Part shown: piece after piece, positions 8,652 to 17,078 of the stretch | Numbering within the stretch: the first letter of the stretch is position 1 | Layout: every line of letters starts with the position of its first letter | From: Paenibacillus pini JCM 16418 | GTDB lineage: Bacteria; Bacillota; Bacilli; Paenibacillales; Paenibacillaceae | DNA: 64,000 bases | NCBI RefSeq assembly: GCF_000576305.1 | Contig: NZ_BAVZ01000009.1 | Span: 1 to 64,000 of the forward strand | Direction of reading: 5' to 3' | The notes under the pieces: model-generated | The model's database searches: none | What the model saw: only the letters and a program-made list of their open reading frames with translations | Told to the model about the DNA's origin: nothing | Made by a program: the position numbers and the translations under genes

Positions 8652-9848
8652 ATGACCATGTTGGGACAACAACAAATGATCCAATCGAAACATCTCTTTA
8701 TTTTCCTAGTTATGTTTCTCATTGTTGGGTGCAGTCGTGTATTTGCAGCTTCGCCAGCAGATGAATGGGTCAAGCAACAGGTGCAGGAACTACCTAAGGG
8801 ACAAGTGGAGAACTATTGGGATCAACTGATGAAGGATTATGGGGGATTCTTCCCCGATCAAAAGACACCTACGTTCGTGGATATGCTCATTCCAGGTGGA
8901 GACGGCTTCAGTATTAAGAATGTATTCTCCGCATTGATGAAGTTCATGTGGCATGAAGTGCTATACAACGGCAAGCTTCTGGTTACAATCGTCATGCTGA
9001 GCATCATGAGTATGATTCTTGAAACACTACAATCAGCATTTGAACGAAAATCGGTCAGTAAAATTGCCTACTCTCTCTGTTACATGGTCATTATCGTGCT
9101 TGCCATAAACAGCTTTAATGTAGCGATTGGTTACGCAAAGGAAGCGATTGATCGCATGATCGATTTCATGATGGCGATGATGCCACTACTATTCGCTTTA
9201 CTGGCTTCAATGGGTAATATCGTTACTGTTTCCGTAACCCATCCACTGATTGTCTTCATGATTAACACGGTGGGTACACTGATTTACACCATTGTATTTC
9301 CACTACTCTTTTTCTCCGCGATTTTACATCTTGTTAGCTCACTCTCAGATAAGTACAAATTAACGCAACTAGCCAATCTGCTTCGCAACATCAGTGTAGG
9401 ATTTCTTGGAGCACTGCTTACCGTATTTCTTGGTGTGATCTCAGTACAAGGTATTACAAGCTCTGTTACCGACGGTGTTACGATTCGTGCAGCTAAATAC
9501 GTCTCAGGGAGTTTTATTCCAGTCGTCGGTAAAATGTTCGCAGATGCCACAGATACGGTAATTTCAGCTTCGCTACTAGTCAAAAATTCAATAGGTCTTG
9601 CGGGCGTAATCATTATTCTCTTCTTATGTGCCTTCCCAGCACTCAAAATATTGACTCTTGCCCTTATCTACAATGTGGCTGCTGCAGTCATGCAGCCACT
9701 TGGGGAATCACCTATCACGACATGTCTTGAGACGATTGGTAAGAGCATGATCTATGTGTTCGCAGCACTCGCAGCGGTAGGCTTAATGTTCTTCCTAGCC
9801 ATTACGATCATGCTGACGGCGGGCAATGTGACCGTCATGATGAGGTGA
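8652..9848 (+). CDS. spoIIIAE: Stage III sporulation protein SpoIIIAE
   Basis: The largest membrane subunit of the SpoIIIA complex at 398 residues, close to the family length. A signal-like N-terminal helix (about 10-31, ending near VFAA) is followed by an extracytoplasmic segment and then by seven or so membrane helices from residue 105 to the C-terminus. It resembles permease-type proteins and is needed for sigma-G activity in the forespore. It starts 10 bases after spoIIIAD; ATG 8658, two codons on, is an alternative start. Confidence 0.93.
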   Translation: MTMLGQQQMIQSKHLFIFLVMFLIVGCSRVFAASPADEWVKQQVQELPKGQVENYWDQLMKDYGGFFPDQKTPTFVDMLIPGGDGFSIKNVFSALMKFMWHEVLYNGKLLVTIVMLSIMSMILETLQSAFERKSVSKIAYSLCYMVIIVLAINSFNVAIGYAKEAIDRMIDFMMAMMPLLFALLASMGNIVTVSVTHPLIVFMINTVGTLIYTIVFPLLFFSAILHLVSSLSDKYKLTQLANLLRNISVGFLGALLTVFLGVISVQGITSSVTDGVTIRAAKYVSGSFIPVVGKMFADATDTVISASLLVKNSIGLAGVIIILFLCAFPALKILTLALIYNVAAAVMQPLGESPITTCLETIGKSMIYVFAALAAVGLMFFLAITIMLTAGNVTVMMR

Positions 9849-9868
9849 AGAAAAGGAGGCGATAATTC

Positions 9869-10627
9869 ATGACATGGCTAAGCGGATGGCTGCGCGAAGT
9901 GATCATGATTGTGATTTTGGCATCCTTTATTGATTTACTTCTCCCAAGTCGTTCAATGGAACGCTACGTAAAGCTAGTCATGAGCCTACTCATCCTGCTC
10001 ACGCTCCTTGGTCCACTCATCAAGCTTCTAACCGATTCACCAGCTTCTCAACTGAGTGCAGCGATCAGTAAACAGGATCAGGAATCGATCTGGACTGCAA
10101 AAGGAGCGAAAGGGAATCTCAATCAGATTTTGGTTGAGGCAAGCAAAATCAAACTTCAACAGCAGGCGCAGACATTAAAGTTTGCAGGTGAAGAGGTAGC
10201 GCAGCGAATGAAAGAACAGATCCAACAGCAAACCGGTCAGAAGGTGGAGGAGGTAAAAGTTGCTCTAAGTCTTCAACCCGTTAATCAGACTTCCTCCGAT
10301 CAAGAAAGTCCAGTTATATCTGCGGTTATCGTTATTTTACCAGGAGCTCAAGCCTCTGGTTCAACTGGAAATCAACAGCAAGGATTAGGTCAATCCATTG
10401 CTATTGAAGCTATACAGCCAGTTCAGGTGGATGTACAAGTACAACCTGAAGAAGGTAGCTCGGTCGCGGCATCAACATCGCAGCCTGACAATTCACAATC
10501 TCAATCTGAAGCAGCTCAAACGGAAGGAACAGACATAGTAGAGAAGAGTAATACCATCCGAGACATGCTTGTCACCATGTGGGATCTGAAGCCGGAAAGC
10601 GTTACGGTTCAGAGAAAGGCCGAATGA
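9869..10627 (+). CDS. spoIIIAF: Stage III sporulation protein SpoIIIAF
   Basis: A 252-residue protein with two N-terminal membrane helices (about 8-24 and 33-52) and an extracytoplasmic domain with a ring-building-motif type alpha/beta pattern around 95-160. A Gln/Ser-rich linker (about 165-225) precedes the C-terminal segment, so the protein is somewhat longer than usual. AAAGGAGG precedes ATG 9869. Part of the spoIIIA operon. Confidence 0.9.
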   Translation: MTWLSGWLREVIMIVILASFIDLLLPSRSMERYVKLVMSLLILLTLLGPLIKLLTDSPASQLSAAISKQDQESIWTAKGAKGNLNQILVEASKIKLQQQAQTLKFAGEEVAQRMKEQIQQQTGQKVEEVKVALSLQPVNQTSSDQESPVISAVIVILPGAQASGSTGNQQQGLGQSIAIEAIQPVQVDVQVQPEEGSSVAASTSQPDNSQSQSEAAQTEGTDIVEKSNTIRDMLVTMWDLKPESVTVQRKAE

Positions 10628-10662
10628 AGTGCGAACGCTGAACAGAAGGTGGAGGTGAGAAT

Positions 10663-11301
10663 ATGGGGAAATGGTTTAAAAAGCTGGAGCAGTGGCTCGG
10701 CGGGGGAGCAGGTGGAACGCAAAAAATACATACATTTCGCTGGCTCATTATTGTGGGGCTGGTAGGGGTTGCCATCGTGCTATTCAATTCCTTCGTCAAT
10801 GTAAAGAAAATAAATAACGAAAATATAGGCAGGGAGCCGCCAGCCGGGGCGCAAACCCAAGAGACCTTTCAGAATACGGCAACACAGGGAAGTGCTTTTG
10901 AGAGTATTGAAGAGGCTTCTGAGAGCAAGATGAAAGACATTTTGGAGAAAATAGTGGGCGTAGGAACGGTAGATATCATGGTCACGGTGGATTCCACAGA
11001 TGAAATTATTTATCAGCGTAATGTGAAGGACTCTCAGCAACAGACGGATGAGAATGACGCAAATGGGGGAAAACGCCATTCCACACAATATACGAGGGAT
11101 GGAGAAGTTGTCACTTATGAACAATCCGGCGCACAGACTCCGATTATCACCAAGAGAGTCAAGCCGCAGATCAGGGGTGTACTGATTGTAGCGAAAGGAG
11201 CAGAAAATGAAGTGGTCCACAAGCTGATTGTGGATGCGGTAGAAAAAGGACTTAATGTTCCAAGTTACCGAATTTCTGTCGTGCCTCGTAAGCAGGGGTG
11301 A
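10663..11301 (+). CDS. spoIIIAG: Stage III sporulation protein SpoIIIAG
   Basis: A 212-residue protein with one membrane helix (about 28-46) and an extracytoplasmic ring-building-motif domain that assembles into a large ring in the intermembrane space of the B. subtilis channel. Recognisable parts are KMKDILEKIVGVGTVDIMVTVDS and KRVKPQIRGVLIVAKGAEN. The Gly-rich N-terminal cytoplasmic stretch (WLGGGAGGTQK) is short. GGAGGTGAG precedes ATG 10663. Confidence 0.93.
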   Translation: MGKWFKKLEQWLGGGAGGTQKIHTFRWLIIVGLVGVAIVLFNSFVNVKKINNENIGREPPAGAQTQETFQNTATQGSAFESIEEASESKMKDILEKIVGVGTVDIMVTVDSTDEIIYQRNVKDSQQQTDENDANGGKRHSTQYTRDGEVVTYEQSGAQTPIITKRVKPQIRGVLIVAKGAENEVVHKLIVDAVEKGLNVPSYRISVVPRKQG

Positions 11302-11346
11302 AGCCGCATGTTCCATATTCATCTAATATTGAGGAGGATTTAAATA

Positions 11347-12159
11347 ATGAATAACAAGAGACAAACGATTTGGTTGGTATCTATGCTCAGTTTAATGGTG
11401 ATTTTGTCGGCATATTATTTATTTACGGAAGATACTGGTCCATACAAAACACCTATTGCAGACAGTACGCAGGTAGATGCTAAGAACAAGACAGTCAAGG
11501 AAACAACAGTATCAAAAACAGATGAAGGCGTTGTTGTTACTGAAGTTGTAACGGATGGTAAAGTGAATGAAACACCAACAACAGACACAGCAGCAAAGGA
11601 TACTACCACTAAAACTGCAACGGATGACACGGCAAAAATAACAGACAAAACAACTGACAAAACTACGGATAAAACGACAGTATCTACGGATAAGAAAAGC
11701 ACGACGGATTCGGCGAAAACGACGACTGGCAGCACGGCAAAGAAAGATACTCCAAAGTCGGATACGGAAGTATTGAAAGAAGTGGCGCTGCAAACAACTT
11801 CAGGTAGTACATTAATTGATTCCTACTTAATGCAGCGTTCGCAGGAAAATGTGAAGAAAAATAGTGATCTAATGGCAAAAATGAATGATATGACTAGCAA
11901 CTCAGAAGCTCAAGCCAAGGCTTCAGAAGAGCTGACTGCGCTTGAGGATAAAGAGTCGAAAATTCAAGGGATTGAGCAGGAATTGGAACAAAAGTATTCT
12001 TTCCCTAGCGCATTTGTAAAAGAAGAAGCAGATAAGTACAAAGTGCTTGTACTCAGTAATAAAATGGATGTGAAGCAGGCGGTAAGTATTGTTCAACTCG
12101 TTATGAAAGAGCTCGAAGTTGGTCAAGATAAAGTTAGCGTACAGTTCGTAGCTCAATAA
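11347..12159 (+). CDS. spoIIIAH: Stage III sporulation protein SpoIIIAH
   Basis: Channel subunit that crosses the mother-cell membrane and binds forespore SpoIIQ. One membrane helix (about 8-26) is followed by a long Thr/Lys/Asp-rich linker (about 35-138) containing repeated TDKT units, and then by the YscJ/FliF-like ring-building domain (about 145-270). At 270 residues it is longer than the B. subtilis protein because of this linker. AGGAGGA precedes ATG 11347. Last gene of the spoIIIA operon; a strong terminator follows. Confidence 0.93.
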   Translation: MNNKRQTIWLVSMLSLMVILSAYYLFTEDTGPYKTPIADSTQVDAKNKTVKETTVSKTDEGVVVTEVVTDGKVNETPTTDTAAKDTTTKTATDDTAKITDKTTDKTTDKTTVSTDKKSTTDSAKTTTGSTAKKDTPKSDTEVLKEVALQTTSGSTLIDSYLMQRSQENVKKNSDLMAKMNDMTSNSEAQAKASEELTALEDKESKIQGIEQELEQKYSFPSAFVKEEADKYKVLVLSNKMDVKQAVSIVQLVMKELEVGQDKVSVQFVAQ

Positions 12160-12180
12160 GAAATATTGAAAACAATGGGA

Positions 12181-12222
12181 AAATAGAAAGAGTCCGGAAA
12201 TTCCCGGGCTCTTTCTATTTAT
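12181..12222 (+). terminator. Terminator of the spoIIIA operon
   Basis: A long stem pairs AAATAGAAAGAG (12181-12192) with CTCTTTCTATTT (12209-12220), and the inner CCGG/CCGG pairs extend it. It ends the eight-gene operon and may also act on the other strand. Confidence 0.8.
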
Positions 12223-12230
12223 AGAGTTTG

Positions 12231-12239
12231 TGATATAAT
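12231..12239 (+). promoter_or_regulatory. Possible extended -10 promoter for accB-accC
   Basis: TGATATAAT (TG at 12231, TATAAT at 12234-12239) fits an extended -10 element 69 bp before accB. No good -35 is visible, because the region upstream is the spoIIIA terminator. Confidence 0.4.
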
Positions 12240-12307
12240 ACATATCGGTATGTGCATGAATGTCCGAAGCAATAGCTTCCCCTTATAGCTGAAGGAGTGA
12301 ATAGTGA

Positions 12308-12790
12308 ATGTTCAAGTTAAACGAAATTAAAGAATTAATTAAATTGGTCGATCAGACCTCTGTACATGAACTGGATATTGAAATTGAAGGCACAAAGTTG
12401 TCTATACGTAAGCCAGGTAAGACGGAAGTTATCAATTTCCAGCCAACCTTGCCACAAACACTGATGCAAGCTCCTCAGGGCCAAGTTGTACAACAATATA
12501 ACCAGGCACCGGTTGCTAGCGAACCTGAAGTGGATCTTGCCGCGTCCTCACTACATAAAATTGTTTCCCCGATGGTTGGTACATTCTACAGAGCATCTTC
12601 ACCAGATAAGGCACCTTTTATTAGTGTGGGTGACAGAGTAGATGAGAAATCTACAGTCTGCATTATTGAAGCTATGAAACTAATGAATGAACTTGAAGCA
12701 GAAATCAAAGGGGAAATTGTTGAAGTCCTCGCCGAAAACGGGCAACTGGTAGAATTCGGGCAGCCTCTATTTCTGGTGAAAGCAGACTAA
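12308..12790 (+). CDS. accB: Acetyl-CoA carboxylase biotin carboxyl carrier protein
   Basis: Carries biotin between biotin carboxylase and carboxyltransferase in the first step of fatty acid synthesis. The 160 residues comprise an N-terminal helical region, a Pro/Gln/Ala linker (about 48-78) and a biotinyl domain (about 82-160). The biotinylation motif EAMKLMNE is intact, with the acceptor at Lys124. GAAGGAG precedes ATG 12308. accC follows 28 bases later. The operon lies directly after spoIIIA, as in B. subtilis. Confidence 0.97.
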   Translation: MFKLNEIKELIKLVDQTSVHELDIEIEGTKLSIRKPGKTEVINFQPTLPQTLMQAPQGQVVQQYNQAPVASEPEVDLAASSLHKIVSPMVGTFYRASSPDKAPFISVGDRVDEKSTVCIIEAMKLMNELEAEIKGEIVEVLAENGQLVEFGQPLFLVKAD

Positions 12791-12818
12791 GGCCAGTACG
12801 AATGAGGAGGTAACTTGC

Positions 12819-14162
12819 ATGAAATTTCATAAAATACTTATAGCAAACCGCGGTGAAATTGCCGTACGCATTATTCGTGCTTGTCGTGAACTCGGTATTT
12901 CAACCGTTGCCGTTTATTCGGAAGCTGATAAAGAGTCACTTCATGTACGTTTGGCAGATGAGGCCTATTGCATAGGTCCGGTTTTATCTAAAGATAGCTA
13001 CTTAAATATTACTAATATTATGAGTGTAGCCTCTCTAACAGACTGTGATGCTATTCACCCTGGATACGGTTTTCTAGCGGAGAATGCTGATTTTGCAGAG
13101 ATTTGTGAATCTTGCAATATTACGTTTATCGGTCCTTCCGCAGATGCGATTACGAAGATGGGGGATAAAGCGGTAGCCAAGCAGACGATGATGGCTGCAG
13201 GGGTACCCGTTATTCCTGGCTCTGAAGGATTAATTGAGGACTTGGATGCTGCCATAATGATCGGCCGTGATATCGGATATCCGCTCATTATTAAAGCAAC
13301 AGCTGGCGGTGGAGGTAAAGGAATTCGTATTGCTGACGATGAGCCTTCACTGATAAAGCAGATTACTGCGGCCCAGCAGGAAGCTCAGAAAGCTTTTGGT
13401 AATGCTGGCGTATACCTGGAGAAATATCTCACAGGTATGAAGCATGTCGAAATTCAGATCATTGCAGATAAACATGGTCATGCGGTCCATTTAGGAGAGC
13501 GAGATTGTTCTGTGCAACGTCGTAGACAGAAGCTGGTAGAAGAAGCTCCTTGTTCGATTCTCTCTGAAGAAATCCGTAGTCGCATGGGTGAGGCTGCTGT
13601 ACGTGCTGCACTAGCGGTTAATTATTCCGGTGCAGGCACGCTTGAATTTCTGCTCGGAACAGATGGACAATTTTACTTTATGGAAATGAATACTCGGATT
13701 CAAGTTGAACATCCAGTCACTGAAATGGTAACAGGTATTGACCTGATTAAAGAAATGATATCTGTAGCAGAAGGTAATGAGCTGTCCTTTACTCAAGATG
13801 AAGTTGTGATTAACGGTTGGTCTATGGAATGCCGTGTGAATGCGGAAGATCCTGCTCGTAATTTCATGCCTTCTCCTGGTAAAATCCAGTTTTATCTGCC
13901 TCCAGGAGGACCTGGTGTTCGTGTAGATAGTGCAGCTTATCAGGGTTATAGCATCCCTCCTTATTATGATTCTATGATTGCCAAACTGATTGTCTGGGCA
14001 CCAACACGTCAGGAAGCGATCGCGAAAATGAAGCGGGCATTGTCTGAATTTGCTGTGGAAGGTATTCAAACTACTATTCCTTTCCATCAGAAACTTATGG
14101 ACCATCCGACCTTTAATAAAGGTGATTTTGATATTAAATTCTTAGAAGAGAATGAAATTTAG
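12819..14162 (+). CDS. accC: Acetyl-CoA carboxylase biotin carboxylase subunit
   Basis: ATP-dependent carboxylation of biotin on AccB. The protein has 447 residues with the biotin carboxylase N domain (1-112), the ATP-grasp domain with glycine-rich loop [12 protein letters not shown] (about 163-174), the active-site stretch [15 protein letters not shown] (about 287-301) and a C-terminal domain. GAGGAGG precedes ATG 12819. It forms an operon with accB. A new promoter downstream suggests that the Asp23 genes are also transcribed separately. Confidence 0.97.
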   Translation: MKFHKILIANRGEIAVRIIRACRELGISTVAVYSEADKESLHVRLADEAYCIGPVLSKDSYLNITNIMSVASLTDCDAIHPGYGFLAENADFAEICESCNITFIGPSADAITKMGDKAVAKQTMMAAGVPVIPGSEGLIEDLDAAIMIGRDIGYPLIIKATAGGGGKGIRIADDEPSLIKQITAAQQEAQKAFGNAGVYLEKYLTGMKHVEIQIIADKHGHAVHLGERDCSVQRRRQKLVEEAPCSILSEEIRSRMGEAAVRAALAVNYSGAGTLEFLLGTDGQFYFMEMNTRIQVEHPVTEMVTGIDLIKEMISVAEGNELSFTQDEVVINGWSMECRVNAEDPARNFMPSPGKIQFYLPPGGPGVRVDSAAYQGYSIPPYYDSMIAKLIVWAPTRQEAIAKMKRALSEFAVEGIQTTIPFHQKLMDHPTFNKGDFDIKFLEENEI

Positions 14163-14179
14163 AATCGCTACAAGAACGT

Positions 14180-14208
14180 TTGTCATCATGCCCACGAGAT
14201 GGTATAGT
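14180..14208 (+). promoter_or_regulatory. Sigma-A promoter before the Asp23 gene
   Basis: TTGTCA (14180-14185) and TATAGT (14203-14208) with a 17-bp spacer lie 77 bp before the Asp23 start. Each box matches the consensus at five of six positions. Confidence 0.6.
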
Positions 14209-14284
14209 ATGAATGATTCATTGCGTTCGCCTGATCCGTCTACAACGAATATCTATAATATCCGAAAGGTGTGTTGAGGGCATA

Positions 14285-14692
14285 ATGAGCACATTACCGA
14301 GTGACATTGAACGTACGGAAATTGGCGAGATTCAAATTGCTCCAGAAGTTATTGAAGTCATTGCAGGTTTGGCAACCGTTGAGGTAAGCGGAGTTGCTGG
14401 AATGAGCGGTGGTTTTGCAGGTGGTATTGCTGAACTTCTGGGACGTAAGAATCTTTCCAAAGGTGTTAAAGTTGAGGTTGGACAGCGAGAAGCGGCTGTC
14501 GATGTTTCAGTTATCGTTGAATACGGCTTCCGTTTGCCAGAAGTGGCCTCGGAAATTCAGCGCAATGTGAAACGTTCAATAGAAAATATGACCGGTCTGA
14601 ACGTCGTTGAAGTTAACGTACATATTCATGATGTACATTTCAAGACAACTGAGCGGGTTGATGATGTTGAATTCAGCCACCGGGTGAAATAA
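14285..14692 (+). CDS. yqhY: Asp23/Gls24 family envelope stress protein (YqhY-like)
   Basis: A 135-residue member of the Asp23 (DUF322) family, small acidic proteins that attach to the membrane through AmaP. The family core EIQIAPEVIEVIAGLATVEV (about 14-33) and the C-terminal VNVHIHDVHF are present. The start chosen is ATG 14285 with GAGGG at 14276. Position after accC matches yqhY, which is linked to acetyl-CoA carboxylase in Bacillus; a regulatory role on fatty acid synthesis is proposed for that family. The next two genes supply the membrane anchor set. Confidence 0.9.
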   Translation: MSTLPSDIERTEIGEIQIAPEVIEVIAGLATVEVSGVAGMSGGFAGGIAELLGRKNLSKGVKVEVGQREAAVDVSVIVEYGFRLPEVASEIQRNVKRSIENMTGLNVVEVNVHIHDVHFKTTERVDDVEFSHRVK

Positions 14693-14704
14693 TTCGATAA
14701 AGCT

Positions 14705-14733
14705 AAACCCCCGATAGAACTATCGAGGGTTTA
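14705..14733 (+). terminator. Hairpin between the Asp23 and amaP genes
   Basis: AAACCCcCGATAG pairs with CTATCGaGGGTTT around a two-base loop. The T-run is poor (TTTACTCTAATT), so it may be a partial terminator or a stability element inside the operon. Confidence 0.5.
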
Positions 14734-14758
14734 CTCTAATTAAGGAGCTGTGCTGTTC

Positions 14759-15298
14759 GTGGCCAAGATACTGGACAGACTTTTGCTGTTTATATACAGC
14801 TTGAGTATTGGTGTAATTTGTGTATTTGCCATCCTCCTCTTGAGTGGTGTGGTTCCTGATCCGCTTAGCGGTTTCAATCCAGAGATTGTCCTAATCACAG
14901 CGATTGTCGTCTCTGTGGTGTTATTCCTACTAAGTATACGATTCTTTTATATTTCAATTCGCCGTGATCGTTCTCATGTTCCTTCGATTGATCAGCGGAC
15001 AGAATACGGAGATATTCAAATTTCCGTTGAAACAATTGAGAATCTATGTCTTAAAGCAGCCTCTAAGGTGCGAGGAGTTAAAGATCTGAAAGCACGGATT
15101 CGTGTAGGTCAATCGGGTCTGGAAATTATGATCCGAGCAGTAGTCGATGGAGATGTATCTATTCCTACGTTAACCGCTGAAGTTCAGAAGCAGGTTCATG
15201 ACTATTTGCAGGACACGACAGGGATACCAGTGGCTAATGTAGCAGTCTATATCGCTAATGTTGCCCAGTCGCCTAGTTTTAAGAGTAGAGTGGAATAG
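14759..15298 (+). CDS. amaP: AmaP-like alkaline shock membrane anchor protein
   Basis: A 179-residue protein with two N-terminal membrane helices (about 5-25 and 37-60) and a C-terminal Asp23-like domain (about 80-170). The layout is that of AmaP, which holds Asp23 at the membrane. Start chosen is GTG 14759, eleven bases after AAGGAG; GTG 14750 is only two bases from that site. It lies between the Asp23 protein and a DUF2273 protein, the classic amaP-DUF2273-asp23 set known from staphylococci. Envelope stress function is inferred from the family. Confidence 0.85.
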   Translation: MAKILDRLLLFIYSLSIGVICVFAILLLSGVVPDPLSGFNPEIVLITAIVVSVVLFLLSIRFFYISIRRDRSHVPSIDQRTEYGDIQISVETIENLCLKAASKVRGVKDLKARIRVGQSGLEIMIRAVVDGDVSIPTLTAEVQKQVHDYLQDTTGIPVANVAVYIANVAQSPSFKSRVE

Positions 15299-15312
15299 AG
15301 GTGAATTTCCCG

Positions 15313-15546
15313 ATGCTTTGGAAGGAAATATGGGAGAGTCACAGAGGCCGAGTTGTCGGCATCGCGGGTGGAATTCTATACGGAATTATATATTTAATGT
15401 TTGGATTTTGGGATATGTTGTTCTTTGCACTGGTTGTGTTCATAGGATATACCGCTGGCAGAAGGAAGGACCAGAATGAGGGTCCTTTCTTCCGCTGGAA
15501 GGTAATGGGACAGTGGCTTTCTGAGCGCTGGCGCCTTTTCAAATGA
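15313..15546 (+). CDS. DUF2273 small membrane protein
   Basis: A 77-residue protein with two close membrane helices (about 13-30 and 31-48) and a basic tail. The N-terminal pattern LWKEIWESHRGRVVGIAGG fits DUF2273 proteins encoded with amaP and asp23. Start chosen is ATG 15313, ten bases after AGAGG; GTG 15301 follows that site without spacing. It starts 14 bases after the amaP stop and ends the module before a long hairpin. Confidence 0.8.
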   Translation: MLWKEIWESHRGRVVGIAGGILYGIIYLMFGFWDMLFFALVVFIGYTAGRRKDQNEGPFFRWKVMGQWLSERWRLFK

Positions 15547-15548
15547 TC

Positions 15549-15629
15549 ACCGTGATATGCTTTCTCCGGAAAAGAACCACTGCTTCAACACGCCTTTTTT
15601 CCCGGAGGCAGCATATCACGGTTTTTTTG
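15549..15629 (+). terminator. Long two-part hairpin terminator before nusB
   Basis: Outer arms ACCGTGATATGC (15549-15560) and GCATATCACGGT (15611-15622) and inner arms CTCCGG/CCGGAG (15564-15569, 15602-15607) form a long stem with a 32-base loop, followed by seven T residues. Confidence 0.8.
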
Positions 15630-15707
15630 TGGTACAAACCATGTTTATGAATCATTTAATCCATAATAATAATAAGAGAAAACCAAGATAGGTTCAGGAG
15701 GAACATA

Positions 15708-16157
15708 ATGAAAAGACGGTTAGCAAGAGAAATTGTAGTACAAAGCCTCTATCAAATGGAAATGAATCAGGTAACTAGCGAAGAAGCGGTGGCTATGTTG
15801 CTGTCTGAAGCTGGTGAAGAGAATGATACCGAGCGTGTAATTACCGACGAGCCACAGCTTACAAGCTATGTTTTGGAACTAGTGGATGGAACTTGGAGTC
15901 ATAAAGTAGCGATTGATGATCTTCTAGCTCAATATCTTAAAGGATGGCAAATGAGCCGCCTGTCAAAAGTTGACCGAGAAGTGCTGCGATTAGCTGCTTA
16001 TGAAATGCTCTATCGTGAGGATGTTCCCGCTAAAGTTGTTATTAACGAAGCGATTGAATTGTCTAAGCATTTCGGCACGGATGAATCAGGTAAATTCGTC
16101 AATGGTGTATTAGGAAATATGATTCGTGAATTGGAAAAGTTAAGATCAAAAAAGTAA
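15708..16157 (+). CDS. nusB: Transcription antitermination factor NusB
   Basis: An all-helical RNA-binding protein of 149 residues that joins NusE (S10) on boxA RNA for rRNA antitermination. Family features are MKRRLAREIVVQSLYQME at the start, VDREVLRLAAYEMLYREDVP (about 86-105) and INEAIELSKHFGTDESGKFVNGVLGN near the end. GGAGGAA precedes ATG 15708. It opens the nusB-folD-xseA-xseB-ispA-dxs-tlyA cluster. Confidence 0.96.
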   Translation: MKRRLAREIVVQSLYQMEMNQVTSEEAVAMLLSEAGEENDTERVITDEPQLTSYVLELVDGTWSHKVAIDDLLAQYLKGWQMSRLSKVDREVLRLAAYEMLYREDVPAKVVINEAIELSKHFGTDESGKFVNGVLGNMIRELEKLRSKK

Positions 16158-16208
16158 TAGAATAGTTACTTCTTTCATTATCATTCAAATTAGGGGAGAG
16201 ATCATAAC

Positions 16209-17066
16209 ATGACAGCATCTATTATTAGCGGTAAAAAAGTATCTGACGAAATTCGTGGCAGTATTAGCGATGAAGTGAAAGAACTTGTAAGCAAAAACGT
16301 TGTGCCTGGGTTAGCGGTAGTATTAGTGGGTGAAGACGCTGCCTCTCAAGTCTACGTCCGCAATAAAGAAAAAGCCTGCCATGATCTCGGCTTCTATTCT
16401 GAAGTACATCGTTTACCTGCTGAGACATCTGAGCAACAACTATTAGCATTGGTAGATACATTGAATCAACAGGATACCATTGATGGGATCTTGGTGCAGT
16501 TGCCGCTACCTTCTCATATTAATGAAAAATCAGTTATTAATGCGATTTCTGTTCATAAAGATGTGGATGGTTTTCATCCAGTAAATGTGGGTAATCTGGT
16601 TATTGGTGATGATAGTCTTCTACCTTGTACACCAGCAGGTGTGATCGAGTTAATTAAACGCGCTGGCGTTGAGTTATCTGGCAAGCATGCTGTGGTCATT
16701 GGTCGTAGCAATATTGTAGGAAAACCGGTCTCACTGCTTTTACAACGGGAGAACGCAACAGTAACGATGTGCCATTCACGGACATCTAACATGGCAGAAC
16801 TTGCAAGGCAAGCTGATGTGCTCGTTGTTGCCATCGGACGTGCTAATTTTATTGATTCAAGTTATGTTAAGCCTGGTGCTGTTGTCATTGACGTAGGTAT
16901 GAACCGTTTAGAGAATGGGAAATTAGCAGGTGACGTTGATTTCGAGAGCGTTAAAGAGGTTTCAGGTCCAATTACACCAGTTCCTGGTGGCGTTGGTCCC
17001 ATGACCATTACAATGCTTATGAAGAACACATTAACAGCCGCTAAACGCAATCACGGGCTGGTATAA
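16209..17066 (+). CDS. folD: Methylenetetrahydrofolate dehydrogenase/cyclohydrolase
   Basis: A bifunctional enzyme that interconverts 5,10-methylene-, methenyl- and 10-formyl-tetrahydrofolate with NADP. The 285 residues show the catalytic Lys region [12 protein letters not shown] (about 46-57), the signature [11 protein letters not shown], the nucleotide-binding [16 protein letters not shown] (about 163-178) and [10 protein letters not shown] near the C-terminus. GGGGAGAG precedes ATG 16209. xseA begins 12 bases after its stop. Confidence 0.97.
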   Translation: MTASIISGKKVSDEIRGSISDEVKELVSKNVVPGLAVVLVGEDAASQVYVRNKEKACHDLGFYSEVHRLPAETSEQQLLALVDTLNQQDTIDGILVQLPLPSHINEKSVINAISVHKDVDGFHPVNVGNLVIGDDSLLPCTPAGVIELIKRAGVELSGKHAVVIGRSNIVGKPVSLLLQRENATVTMCHSRTSNMAELARQADVLVVAIGRANFIDSSYVKPGAVVIDVGMNRLENGKLAGDVDFESVKEVSGPITPVPGGVGPMTITMLMKNTLTAAKRNHGLV

Positions 17067-17078
17067 GGATAAATTGAG

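Noticed and set aside
11415..11793. Long minus-strand frames rich in Val, Ser and Cys
   Set aside because: Shadows of the Thr/Lys/Asp-rich spoIIIAH linker; no ribosome site and no family match.
12308..14162. Biotin operator or T-box in front of accB
   Set aside because: The 80-base leader between terminator and accB is too short and shows no dyad of that kind.
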